DNA of 64,000 nucleotides, taken from the NCBI GenBank assembly GCA_016110215.1, contig JADWQD010000005.1, positions 1,612,001-1,676,000 on the forward strand, given 5' to 3'. The stretch is from Capronia americana (Eukaryota; Ascomycota; Eurotiomycetes; Chaetothyriales; Herpotrichiellaceae). This document shows positions 1-9,808 of this stretch, one piece after another. The notes under the pieces are model-generated. The model did no database searches, had not been told where the DNA came from, and saw only the letters and a list, made by a program, of their open reading frames with translations. The stretch's first letter is position 1. Each line of letters starts with the position of its first letter. The translations under genes were made by a program, and so were the position numbers.

Positions 1-1392
1 TCTCCCGAGAGAGAATCCCCGAGAGAGTGGTCCATGCTAAGGCGATTGGCGCTCGCGGGTATTTCCAAGTCACCCACGACGTTTCCGACATCACCGATGC
101 CGACTTCCTCAACGGCATCGGCAAGAAGACGGAGGTCCTGACTCGAATCTCCACGGTCGGCCCTGAATCCGGATCCGCCGACACCATTCGTGATTTCCAC
201 GGCTGGGCGATCAAATTCAAGACGGCCGAGGGCAACAATGACTGGGTCTTTAACAATCAGCCCGTCTTCTTTGTCCGGGACCCTATCAAATTTCCCTCAC
301 TGAACCGATCGCACAAGAGACATCCCGCCACCCATTCGACCGACGCCGATATGTTTTGGGACTTCCATGTCGGGTCTCCTGAGTCTGTCCATGCTCTGAT
401 GTTCCTGTTCAGCAGCCGCGGAACTCCCGCATCTCTGCGAAACATCAACGGGTACAGTGGACATACGTACAAGTTCACCAAGAAGGACGGTTCGTTCCAC
501 TATGTGAGGATCCATATCCATGCCGATGAAGGAGTCAAGAACTTGACCAACGACGAAGCCGTCAGGCTCGCCGGTACGAGTCCAGACCATCTGACGCTGG
601 ACATGTTCAACGCCATCGAGGACGGCAAGTACCCATCATATACGGTGTCGATCCAGACCATCCACCCAGCCGACGTGGCGCTATGCCCGGTCAACATCTT
701 CGACATGACGAAAGTCTTGCCTCACGCACAGTATCCCCTACGCCCCATCGGCAAGCTGGTTTTCGACCAGAATCCCGTCAACTACTTCTCGGAGATCGAG
801 CAGGCCGCCTTCACGCCGTCGAACATGGTTCCCGGCATCGAACCCAGTGCCGACCCTATGCTCCAAGCTCGGATGTTCGCATATCCCGATGCGGCCCGCT
901 ACCGTCTCGGCGTCAACTACCAAATGCTGCCCACCAATGCTGCCAAGGTGCCCGTCTATATCCCGACTGAGCGTGACGGCTTCATGAACTTCAGCGCCAA
1001 CTATGGCGCGGATCCGAACTACGTCAACAGCTCCATCCACGCTACAGGCTTCCACGACGCCGCCCGATCCGAGTACAAGCCGACCGAAGAGGTCCTGACC
1101 GGACCTGTTGTCTTCACCTCTGAGATCACAGACGAAGACTTCAAGCAACCTCGTGCGCTGTGGAGGGATGTCTTTTCCAAGGAAGAGCAGCAAAACTTTG
1201 TCGACAACATCTCCGGCAACATTGCTGGTATCAAGAGGGATTGGTTGCGAGAAAAGGTGTTTGGTAAGTGATTTCCATGGCTGTTGGTTTGTTTCAAATT
1301 CTAACAATGCTTTCGCAGATCTCTTCCGCCGCGTCGATCCATCGTTGGGAGATCGGATCCAGGAGGCTGTCAACAAGATCGTCAAGGCTTAG
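1..1392 (+). CDS. Catalase, heme-dependent (5' end outside window)
   Basis: This enzyme breaks down hydrogen peroxide to water and oxygen. The reading frame is already open at base 3 and enters in RVVHAK, the motif that carries the distal catalytic His, so the first roughly 50-60 residues lie left of the window. Further catalase hallmarks are FFVRDPIKFP, the DMFWDF stretch and the proximal heme-tyrosine motif RMFAYPDAARYRLG. Exons are 1-1263 and 1319-1392; the 55-nt intron (1264-1318) begins gtaagt, has a ctaac branch site and ends cag, and it splits the Asp codon of DLFRRV. The C-terminus ends soon after the core with no flavodoxin-like extension, so this is a small-subunit catalase. It ends in VKA, which is not a canonical SKL-type peroxisomal signal. 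Family is certain; the subclass is inferred. Confidence 0.96.
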
Positions 1393-3254
1393 CCATGGTC
1401 ATAACGGAAATTTGCAAAACAATGGGCGGACGGACTGCACCGCACTGCCTCGGCGTTAATTGATTAAAAGTAGGCGTTAGAGCAGGTGATGCCCATCGCG
1501 TCACGATCAGGTCGGTATTGTATATAGGATAGTCTTTAGCGATTGAACTCGAATACACCATACACCACGACATCCCCGAGAATGCTCAGTTGAGGTTGCT
1601 ACGACGGACCTGACCTTGACCTTGAACTTATTGATGACGATTTTTTTTTGATACGCTCTCCATTTATCGGCTCGCATCTTCTGACCATGAGGGAGGGTTG
1701 ACGGTCAAGATGGACGTTCATGTCAAGTCGAAGAAATGTACTGTACCATACACGAGCCGCACATACTGTACTCACTCGCCGGGATAATCGAGGTCGGGAA
1801 ATAGTTATCCTACACTATGGTAATTAATTTTACTAGCCCGTGGCCGGCACACCGGCGAGCTACTGTAGAGAGACATACATGTACTCCGTATACATGTACC
1901 GTATATATATACAGTAGTATTCCTACGCGGCGTCTCTTCTCCCTCTTGATCTCCATAGTCACAGTCACAGTCTCCGGATATGTATTATCTTCTTATCGTG
2001 TCCTCTGGGCTCACCCCGTACATTTTCTTCTCACTTCCTCTGGGCTCACTTCCATCATTTGGCTGTTCACCCCTCTGTCCCATGTACGGTTACCTATGTA
2101 CTGTGTACAACGTGTCCTCCCTGACCACTGCATTGCCCCCCGTACATTTTACGTGATCAAGGACCCTATTACTTTATTGAGGCTTCTCGCCGCCCTCCAT
2201 TGGGGGCTGAAAAGTCAGCCAGCTTTAGGATAGTAACCCGATGGAGAAAGAATTGGCGCGACCGACCGACCGGCCGGCCGACGCCAACGGGCTGCCAGAA
2301 GTGCGGCTGACACGACGACCACGACCACCATCGCCATCCACGAATCTTTCTGTGGCCTCCAGCTGACCTGGACAATAATCGCCCCTGCCTAGCTAGCTAC
2401 ATGGAGAGTTAATCAAGTTATCAATCAACCCGACGACAATACTCTGTAAGGAACGCGGTCTTCGATCTGCGGTCTTCGGACTCTATTCTCTCCTACTTGG
2501 ACGATTTGGTTCGCCTGTCGGGATCCACGGGACGGAAAAGCGACAAAGGAGCGTGGCGATCGAAACGTCGATAACAGCAGCCAGCCAGCCAGCCACTCAG
2601 ATCAGTCAGGCAGTGCGGGAGTGCGGCAGTGCGGCGTAGTGGGTTGAAGTGACTTGCGGCTCTCTCTCTCTCTCTCTCTCTGTACCGAGTGATTCCCTGT
2701 ATTACCGGCGGCGACGGCGACGATCCGAATAACGATAATACATACCGGTCGAGTCGAACCGAATCGATTCGAATCGAGGCGAGTCAAGTTCAACTCGGTG
2801 TGCGGCCAGTGGTCACCACAATTCAATCGGCGCTCGAGGATTTCCTACTTTACATCGCTTGCAGAGCTCGCAGAGATCAGAATCCACTCCAGCGAGAACG
2901 AGCATCAACCAGCCAAGCAATTCAGTAGCAGTCCTGAACCTGCAGGTCTGCTTTCCTAATTGTTGTATCGAGGCTCGCTCGCAGGATTATTTCAATCCCT
3001 GTCAACCAGCAGCATCAAGACAAGTCACGGTTTCCATCACCGCCGCCGCCGACTCGGTATTGATATGCATACTCGGCTGTCCAGCACCGGGATCACCACT
3101 CAGTGACCAGTACCATCGCACCACCACTGTCACGACCGCCGACGAGATTGCCAAACCCATCACTTCCAACGCCTCGCCCATCCCCGTCTTCAAAGTCCTC
3201 TGGTCGATATCAAAAGTGCACACGACCCAACCCAAACCAACACTCCACCCCACA
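1393..3254. other. Intergenic region, no gene seen
   Basis: This 1.86 kb lies between the catalase stop and the next likely start codon. The short open frames in it are low complexity or lack a plausible start and protein character. It holds a CT dinucleotide tract and many short direct repeats (for example ccagccagccagcc and gattcgattcgaatcg near 2580 and 2763). It probably includes the catalase 3' UTR and a long promoter and leader for the downstream gene. Confidence 0.6.
2661..2681. repeat. (TC)n microsatellite
   Basis: Ten uninterrupted TC units lie about 575 bp upstream of the DUF7053-type start codon. Pyrimidine tracts like this are common in fungal promoters and leaders; no specific role is shown here. 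Confidence 0.9.
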
Positions 3255-3893
3255 ATGTCATTCCTCCAAACGAGCTTCAAATCCGGCTGGATCACGGACC
3301 TAGTCCTCCCGGCCCCAACAGGCGTGCAAACCCCCCACGATGTAATCACAGCGGGCCACACGACCGCGCTAGAAATGTGCAGCAACCCGATCTTCATGTG
3401 TCAGCTGAACCCGCTCGTGCAGAAAGTCGTCGAACTCCCGGCCTCGGACCCCAAGGCCGTGGACCACGTGGCCATGGCTCGGACGTTCAAAGTCGACGAG
3501 GACGTCGCCGACGGCGCGGAGCCCTGGAAACACTACGCCATCACGGACAAGTTGACCCCCTTGCCAGGCTACACGACCGACCTGACGTACTACAGCGCGA
3601 TCCGGCGCACGCGGGACGGCATGCAGGCGCTGACCAACGCCGGGTCCGGCGTGACCATCTACGGCTCCTTCAGCGTCAAGGTCGCCGAGCCGCGCGACGT
3701 CCTGGCCCTGGACGCGAGCGACGGCAAAGGCTGGGTCGTCAATTTCATCGAGACAAACGAGTTGAGGTGTAATCTCGTCTTGAGCTATTATATCAAGGCC
3801 ACGACGGATAAGAGTCATCGCACGGCTCACGCCAGGTTCAAGGAGATGTGGAGGGAAAGGATGAGAGAGAAGGGCTTTATTTGTGTGGCGTAA
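3255..3893 (+). CDS. DUF7053-like protein of unknown function
   Basis: This is a 212-residue single-exon protein. I chose ATG 3255 because its context is good (ccacaatgtc) and the conserved fold starts just after it; the frame is open further upstream, but that part looks like leader. Recognisable blocks are the N-terminal QLNPLVQKV segment, the central ITDKLTPLPGYTTDL segment and the C-terminal ELRCNLVLSYYIKAT helix. This order (a NPLV segment, an ITD-x-LPG strand region, then a basic amphipathic helix) matches my memory of the fungal DUF7053 family, whose fold resembles START/SRPBCC lipid-binding domains. No signal peptide or membrane segment is present. The biochemical role is unknown and the family call needs a profile search. 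Confidence 0.72.
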   Translation: MSFLQTSFKSGWITDLVLPAPTGVQTPHDVITAGHTTALEMCSNPIFMCQLNPLVQKVVELPASDPKAVDHVAMARTFKVDEDVADGAEPWKHYAITDKLTPLPGYTTDLTYYSAIRRTRDGMQALTNAGSGVTIYGSFSVKVAEPRDVLALDASDGKGWVVNFIETNELRCNLVLSYYIKATTDKSHRTAHARFKEMWRERMREKGFICVA

Positions 3894-4773
3894 TGCATAA
3901 CTAGAGGGGATTTGTTCGTGTTTTTTCCGCTAAGGGCATTATGTAGAAGATGAGAGGGATGTTCGTGGATGCTTTTCTGTTAGGGGCATGATGGAGAAGA
4001 GGAGAGGGATATTCGTCTTCCGTTGCAGCGTACGGAGAGGGAGGGGAAGAGAGATATTCGTCTTCCACTGCAACGTAGAGAGAAAGGAAGGGATCCGCCT
4101 ATTGATCGTGGAGTAGCCAACTGACTACACTACATAACTGTACGAGTGAATGAACAACTTGTTGGAACGCCAGCAACGAGTCTACAATTCGTCTTTAGTT
4201 CATTGTACAGGAAGATTGAATTCGTGGTTCAGTTAACCAGTACCTAGTAGTTTCTTTACCTTGTCTCGTTCTTGGGGTTTACGGTCGAAGATATATTTCT
4301 TGTCAAGAATACGCTTTCCCGTATATACATATACTATAGTCGGTATACGGAATACACTCCTGGCATTGTGCTGGAGGAAAGTACTACCGTAAGTGAATGT
4401 GACTGACGACATGTATTGTACAGGTCGCTGTTCCAAGGGCAGTGCGCGAAGCAACACGATCGGCGGACGAGTCAGATCCATATACGGACCTAAGTTTCTT
4501 CATATTCGACTTAACGTAGAACCTGAGTCTCTTCATATTCAACTCAATGTTGGACCCGGGTTTCTTCATTTTCAACTCAATGTCGGACATAAGTCTCGTC
4601 ATCTTCCGCATGCTCCAATTCCATAATATACACAAACAATTCCTTGCTGGCACCACTGGGCCGACCCGAGCTGTCCCCGTCTATCGTACAATGCGTCATG
4701 CCTGCCTTAATACCCATGGTCAACACATCCCCCTCATTCGCATCATACAAGTGTGGTCCCATCGTGGCACATC
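3894..4773. other. Convergent intergenic region with minisatellite
   Basis: The region lies between two converging genes. From 3937 to 4060 there are imperfect repeats around ggggcatgatg-agaagaggagagggatattcgtc. A clearer 33-nt minisatellite follows at 4486-4617. I see no convincing gene. Confidence 0.6.
4486..4617. repeat. 33-nt minisatellite, four units
   Basis: Four adjacent 33-nt units start at 4486, 4519, 4552 and 4585. The first three are close copies built around ttcttcat-ttc-actcaatg; the fourth is degenerate (cgtcatcttccgcatgctc). The period is a multiple of three, so both strands read as 11-residue repeats in the short open frames that cover it (plus-strand unit core FLHIQLNV). No start codon, domain or neighbouring exon makes a coding role convincing. 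Confidence 0.85.
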
Positions 4774-7215
4774 TCACCCAGACGCAGATATAGGATTCGA
4801 TCGAGACGGAATGCGCTTGGCGCGTGGACCACGCTGTGGTGGCGTTGATGTGGGTGGCGATTCCGGTATCTCGACAACAGTAACCGCGGCGATGGACGGA
4901 CGCTTGACATGGCTAGTACGAACTTCGGGACAATCAATCGCAACAGCCACACCTCGATTTCCTGAAGGTGTACCCAGCGGAGACTGATGACCGTGACCGC
5001 CATCATCAGTATCATCGCTGCTTATAAGCTCGATAATAATCTTGCCCTTGTCGGTTGCTGCTTCCTTGATTGACTTGGTCTGTGGTCTTGGTGAGCGGGA
5101 CACGGAAACTCGTGGTTTTGGGTTGCCTCTTCTGCTCGTCGGAGATGCCGCTTTCCCTGGTTCCCGGCGAGACCTCAACTTTGAGCGGGTGTTGAGGCTT
5201 GGACTTGATTCTTCGTCCTCAGAGGTCCCATTCTGAGGTTCACTGTTTGAATCGAGGTCCGAGTCAGCCTCTCGCTCACAGTCTGATTCCGCGGAAGACG
5301 AGTCGGTTTCATATGGGACAAAGTCGGGGTCAACAGCATCACTTTCAAGCCGTTGTTTCTTTTTGCCCTGTCTCCTCGTGACGGACGCTTTGGGACGCAT
5401 GAATGTCTCCACACTAGACAAATCGCGTTGATCGACCGGAGGTGATGGTAGTTGCAACGGTGATATAGCGTCAGTAGGAGTCTCGCTAGCATCTAGACAT
5501 TCAGCGGGTCGGTCAGGGCTATCCACACAGCCGCTGCCGCTGTCCTCCCTGTTGCCGGCCGAAGCTATGCTAGTACTGGATCCAGACGGTATGCTTGTAG
5601 GAGTTGCCTGTACCGAACTAGGGCGACTCGGTCGTTGCGAGACTCTTTTCCCTGAGCCGCGTTTGCGCGCAGGTTTTGGCCTCGAGGGCGTGGATCGCGC
5701 CTCCTCCGAGGAATCGTCATCTGGATCGGCTACAGGTGTATCGGGAGGCGGTAAAGTTGGGGAAGAAGCCGGCCCCTGTTTGTTGGATCCTTCTCTGAAG
5801 AGCCTTCGACGCAATTCTCGACCAGCTGACCCATCTGGTGGCGACAACTCATTACGAGATCGATCTGGAGGCGGAGTCAGATATTGCGACTGACTTTCAG
5901 AAGTCGTAGTAACTGATTTGACATGGATTTTCTCCCCATTTGCAGATGCAGAGGCATTGCCAGGCGTGGTCGATGTTCCAATCTTTACTTCCTCCGGTGT
6001 GGCGTTGACGCTACCAGCTCCCTTGGCGAGAATCGACGAATGATCGACCCATGGTTTATTGTTGGATTTCGACGTGAATAGCATCCGCTGCTCTTCTTCA
6101 GCTCCAGACTCTGCCAAGTTCACATCAGATTTGTGAAACATCCACTGGACACATTTCGGCTTGAGCATGGTTTCTTGGTAGGGATCGAACTGCTCCATCC
6201 AGTTTATCCAGTAGCTGACTACCTTCTCTGCCATTTCCACACTGACTTGGAACCACTCGTTGTGCTTTTGATCGCAATCGAGGCAAGGGAAAACAAAACG
6301 CACGTCCCAAAGATCTGCGTGGATGAGCTCCTCGACTCGCTTGGCGGCAGGTGTCGGCGAATGTACCCTCATCAGCTTGTAAGCCAATCCGCAGTTCGCT
6401 ATCCATTTCCGAACGCGAGCCTCGCCATTCTTGAGCTTAGTGTACCCAATCTTGACAAAGCCATCGTGATCGGGATGGGTGAATATGTATATGGAGCCGG
6501 CGTCGAGGTCACTGACCGGCTTCAAGATTGTTCGGTGAAGAGGATCCCTTTCGTGGCGGTCGCACGGCTCGAAAGGAGATGATTGCTTGAGGTCAGTCTC
6601 GGCCGACATGGGCTGCTGCGATAACGGGCTACAACTCCTTCGACGGCGTGATCCTCCGGTACCTCTGGTCTGTGGCGTCGGAGTAGACACTGGGGTGTTG
6701 AGTAGTAGTCCAGGTATTTGAGGAGGAACATCCCTGTCCGAAAACTCATCTGCAGACTCATCTGTGAATCGCCCGGGTGACCGACGTGGAGAGGACGATC
6801 CAGCAGGCGGCGTGAGAGGAATCTTCACCTCCTTCTCCCATCTCTTCGCCAGAGTCTCGAAGCTCTTCTTGGAGGCATCACCTTGGTGAACTCCGCAGTG
6901 GCAGAGCTGCGAGTACTGGTTCAACATGTCTTGCAGCATTGGGTGCTCCAGCGATGCCAGGATTGCCCTTCGCAGTGTGGGAGCGAAGGTTTTCGCGTCG
7001 CGCGATATGTCTTTGGAGCATCGTCTCTGTTTGTGTTCCATCCAACACAAGCACTTGGCACCTTCGCAGGGCAGGAAGATGTAGAAAGATCTTTTATAGT
7101 CATCGAAGTACTGCTTAGCAATCTTAGCAGCCAGCTCATTCCTCACATAGAAGACCAAGAATATCGAAAACAGCAGAGAGAAATAGCTCGCCACGGCCAT
7201 GATTGAAAGCGACAA
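4774..7215 (-). CDS. GIY-YIG-like T5orf172 (DUF1766-type) domain protein
   Basis: This is an 813-residue protein with one recognisable globular domain at about residues 238-345. It opens with SIYIFTHPDHDGFVKIGYT, the GIY-YIG-like two-strand signature of the T5 Orf172 family, followed by the RVRKW helix, a Glu-containing helix (RVEELIHADLW) and HNEWFQV. Related fungal proteins are nuclear or uncharacterised; DNA binding or nicking is an inference from the fold. Residues 44-110 hold a Cys/His-rich stretch (CEGAKCLCW, RRCSKD, CHCGVH). Residues 400-813 are Ser/Pro/charged disorder with basic patches. The N-terminus (residues 7-24) is strongly hydrophobic, which is unusual for this family. The start may be 7215 or the next Met at 7200. 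Confidence 0.82.
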   Translation of the reverse strand: MSLSIMAVASYFSLLFSIFLVFYVRNELAAKIAKQYFDDYKRSFYIFLPCEGAKCLCWMEHKQRRCSKDISRDAKTFAPTLRRAILASLEHPMLQDMLNQYSQLCHCGVHQGDASKKSFETLAKRWEKEVKIPLTPPAGSSSPRRSPGRFTDESADEFSDRDVPPQIPGLLLNTPVSTPTPQTRGTGGSRRRRSCSPLSQQPMSAETDLKQSSPFEPCDRHERDPLHRTILKPVSDLDAGSIYIFTHPDHDGFVKIGYTKLKNGEARVRKWIANCGLAYKLMRVHSPTPAAKRVEELIHADLWDVRFVFPCLDCDQKHNEWFQVSVEMAEKVVSYWINWMEQFDPYQETMLKPKCVQWMFHKSDVNLAESGAEEEQRMLFTSKSNNKPWVDHSSILAKGAGSVNATPEEVKIGTSTTPGNASASANGEKIHVKSVTTTSESQSQYLTPPPDRSRNELSPPDGSAGRELRRRLFREGSNKQGPASSPTLPPPDTPVADPDDDSSEEARSTPSRPKPARKRGSGKRVSQRPSRPSSVQATPTSIPSGSSTSIASAGNREDSGSGCVDSPDRPAECLDASETPTDAISPLQLPSPPVDQRDLSSVETFMRPKASVTRRQGKKKQRLESDAVDPDFVPYETDSSSAESDCEREADSDLDSNSEPQNGTSEDEESSPSLNTRSKLRSRREPGKAASPTSRRGNPKPRVSVSRSPRPQTKSIKEAATDKGKIIIELISSDDTDDGGHGHQSPLGTPSGNRGVAVAIDCPEVRTSHVKRPSIAAVTVVEIPESPPTSTPPQRGPRAKRIPSRSNPISASG

Positions 7216-7959
7216 TGGCAGCAGAGGACAGTGTTGAACTTCAAGACTCGGAAGTCAAGCTCCTCGGGCTTAATACCTGGGCAAGCGCCCTCCAGGGTGG
7301 CAGTTGAGGCTGGGATATCGGTTCATCGGCAAGCTGGCCTGTGGCCATGCAGGCGGTGGTTGCATGTTAGGGGCTTGCAGGATCCTAGTCGTCCGGTCGC
7401 TCTGAGGCCGGCGAACCACTACACAGTACGATCCAGAGCCACCGGCAACGACGTTCATTATGATATCACTTTTCCTCGCGGATGTGTGCAAATGAAGCTT
7501 CTCAGGGACACGCTTGGGTTCGTCAATATCATACATTTCATGGCTCCAAATGATATACATTGTACAAGCAGGTATGGGCCAGGCGAGAAGGGCCTGAAAC
7601 GCACCAGGCCGCAAAAGGTAAGGTGGATGGCTGAATGAGCGCCCTCTTCTCGCCCGATGGTACCGTGGCTTGTCGCAGGCCCTGAGGTGGCCCGGGATTG
7701 ATAACAATGGCGCGGGTGTTCAAATCCTCCGCACGCCCCGATCCGGCGGACACACTGGTAGAAGGTCGAGACCCGGCCCCATCTCAAGGGGTCACTTGCC
7801 ACACCAGGCGCCTATTGCTGGAAAATGTCCCCATCCAACAGCCATCGCAACCCAGCTGAAGGATCGATTGTTCTGGGCAGCGGACGGTCTCCTTATCAAT
7901 CCGACCCGCCCGTCTCAATCGTCGTCTGCTTTGTTCCGTGGCAGGCAACCGTGTCGCAA
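7216..7959. other. Intergenic region, no gene seen
   Basis: This is the presumed promoter of the T5orf172 gene and the 3' region of the PLAC8 gene, both on the minus strand. Short open frames on both strands overlap each other and show no protein family. A T-loop-like string near 7718 was checked as a tRNA and rejected. Confidence 0.55.
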
Positions 7960-8961
7960 TCACCTTGGAGGGGGACTGAATATCATAGAGGTTGGTGCAA
8001 TATATCCCTCGTTCCTCGTGGCGGAACCGGCAGGTTTCCTCGCTTGTTCCTCTCGAAACTTGACCTCCTTCTCATCCTGAGCGACAACACAACAGCAGCA
8101 ACAGATGCCTTTCAAACAGTCACCGGCGACGTTTCCGGCTTCGCTGTTCATACCATACGTCTTTCGAACCCGTGTGTGCTGGATTGCGGCCAATATTCCA
8201 TTTATACCACAAAGCACGCTGAATGCGATGCAAGAGCCGTTGACGGCAGTATAGCCCAGCATGTTTGTTGGATCTTTTCGCTCATCCCTCAGACCCAGCC
8301 GATACTGGGTTTTGCCATAGATGATGCACGGACAGAAAAGGCCCGTCATGCAAATGGAAGGCTCAGCACAGGAACAAAATCCGTGTTGCCATGAGCCTCC
8401 TTTTATGGATTGTGGACTCGGTGTGAACGTGCTAGCTGAGAATTGTGCAGGATCTGTCGATGAAGGTGGCACAATAGCCATATTCGTGCTTGTTCGATTG
8501 GGACGCTTGAAAGTCGTCGGGCTCAGTGGATTTGTGTCGGGGGCGATTGGGCCCGTCGGTTCGTCCTCGGGGATCGTAGGCTGCTTGACGGGCTCCGGAG
8601 GCTGTGGTAAAGGAGGTATGGGATGTTGAGGTGGCTGCAATTGAGCCTGTTGTACAGGTACTTGTGTCGCGTAAACTCCATATGGCTGCGGCGGTTGGGA
8701 ATACTGCTGTTGTACCACCGTCGGATCTTGTATCTGGTACGGAACCACCCCACCACCATAGACTTGTGGTTCCATTGTCTGTGCCAGACTTTGTTGGTTC
8801 GAGACTGGCTGGGATATCGGTGTGTGTGTTTCTCCTCTTGCTCCCACTCGGTGCTCCTGTTCGGCAGATGCGTCCATCCAAGAAAACCGGTTACCGCCAG
8901 GCAGTTGCGGTGGCTGTAGGGAAGTGGGAGGGCGGACTCGCGGATATTCGTAGGCCTTCAT
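7960..8961 (-). CDS. PLAC8 (DUF614) cysteine-rich membrane-associated protein
   Basis: This is a 333-residue single-exon protein. Residues 1-190 are a Pro/Gln-rich disordered region with several QPP and PPQ runs. The PLAC8 domain follows, with WQHGFCSC, then CMTGLFCPCIIYGKTQYRL (the family's CxxxxxxCPC signature), a short hydrophobic segment (IAFSVLCGINGILAAI) and a second Cys block, GDCLKGICCCCCVVAQDEKEV, with five consecutive cysteines. Members in plants and fungi (PCR, FWL/FW2.2, fungal MCA-like proteins) are plasma-membrane proteins tied to divalent-metal or calcium handling and cell size. The exact role in filamentous fungi is not settled. The start at 8961 precedes the proline-rich arm; an upstream exon cannot be excluded. 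Confidence 0.9.
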   Translation of the reverse strand: MKAYEYPRVRPPTSLQPPQLPGGNRFSWMDASAEQEHRVGARGETHTPISQPVSNQQSLAQTMEPQVYGGGVVPYQIQDPTVVQQQYSQPPQPYGVYATQVPVQQAQLQPPQHPIPPLPQPPEPVKQPTIPEDEPTGPIAPDTNPLSPTTFKRPNRTSTNMAIVPPSSTDPAQFSASTFTPSPQSIKGGSWQHGFCSCAEPSICMTGLFCPCIIYGKTQYRLGLRDERKDPTNMLGYTAVNGSCIAFSVLCGINGILAAIQHTRVRKTYGMNSEAGNVAGDCLKGICCCCCVVAQDEKEVKFREEQARKPAGSATRNEGYIAPTSMIFSPPPR

Positions 8962-9808
8962 GTTGGCAGTGAAACGGGCAGCCAGCTGCCGGCCTTGTCG
9001 TTCAGTAACGTCGGAACCCGTTCGACACGTAGACAGTCAGCAATGACGTGAAATGGCGGCCTTACTCTTGTATGCGAGCACAACGCCGCTCCAATGTAGT
9101 ATACAGAGATGTAGAGACAGGACGAAAACAGAGGGCGAAGAGAAACTACGATTACCTTCCGAAGCTGAGCATCGCCTCACTAGGCATCGGTGAGGACTTC
9201 CGTGGGATCAGGAGTGTGGTCTTGGTTGCCAGTCATGGTCACTCGTGCTTGGATGCATCAACGTCGACGATTGGACTGAGGAGGACATTCGGCTAAATCG
9301 GGGCGCTTATGGGAGCACAAAAATAGGAGGACCGCGAGGAACACGAGGACCCAGCGCGAATCGCGGCAATGGACCCAGTACCGCTCGCCCATGAAACAAG
9401 CGACAGATGATCGGTTGCCGCCAGCCAGAAGAGCCACAGAAGCGCTGGTGGTAGATGTGGAGACACGGAAGGTTTGTTGCGCGTGGGTTGCTCATCACAC
9501 ATTCACTGCCATTTCACCTCCATTTCACATCCATTTCACCTAATGTTTCCACGCGCTCAACGACTGTGACCATGCGGCCGGGGTCACAACCACCACCGTC
9601 CGAGGTCCTCGTAGCGGTCCTCCATCTGTCTGTATCAGGCCGCAGCATGCTGACCATGGGCGTTCATTAATACGAGCAGGACGGTGAGTCCACCACGGGG
9701 AGCAAGACTCCGACATGCAAGGCTGCGGGAAGAGGGTGGCTGTGCTCCGAATCAAGGCGAGCTGAAATATCTACGTCTATGTCTAGTCGGAGACTGCTGG
9801 CTCCTTGC
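8962..9808. other. Intergenic region, no gene seen
   Basis: The region lies between the PLAC8 gene's 5' end and the glycosidase gene's 3' end, both on the minus strand. Only short overlapping open frames are present, none with a recognisable domain. A small direct repeat (atttcacctccatttcacatccatttcacc) lies near 9510. Confidence 0.55.

Noticed and set aside
738..1385. 215-codon frame antisense to catalase
   Set aside because: It is a shadow of the strongly biased catalase codons; the sense strand has unmistakable motifs.
1817..2233. 138-codon frame in the first intergenic region
   Set aside because: No family resemblance, erratic codon use and no splice context.
7668..7740. Possible tRNA 3' half (ggtgttcaaatcctcc)
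   Set aside because: The T-stem has mismatches and no matching acceptor strand, D-arm or anticodon arm is found upstream.
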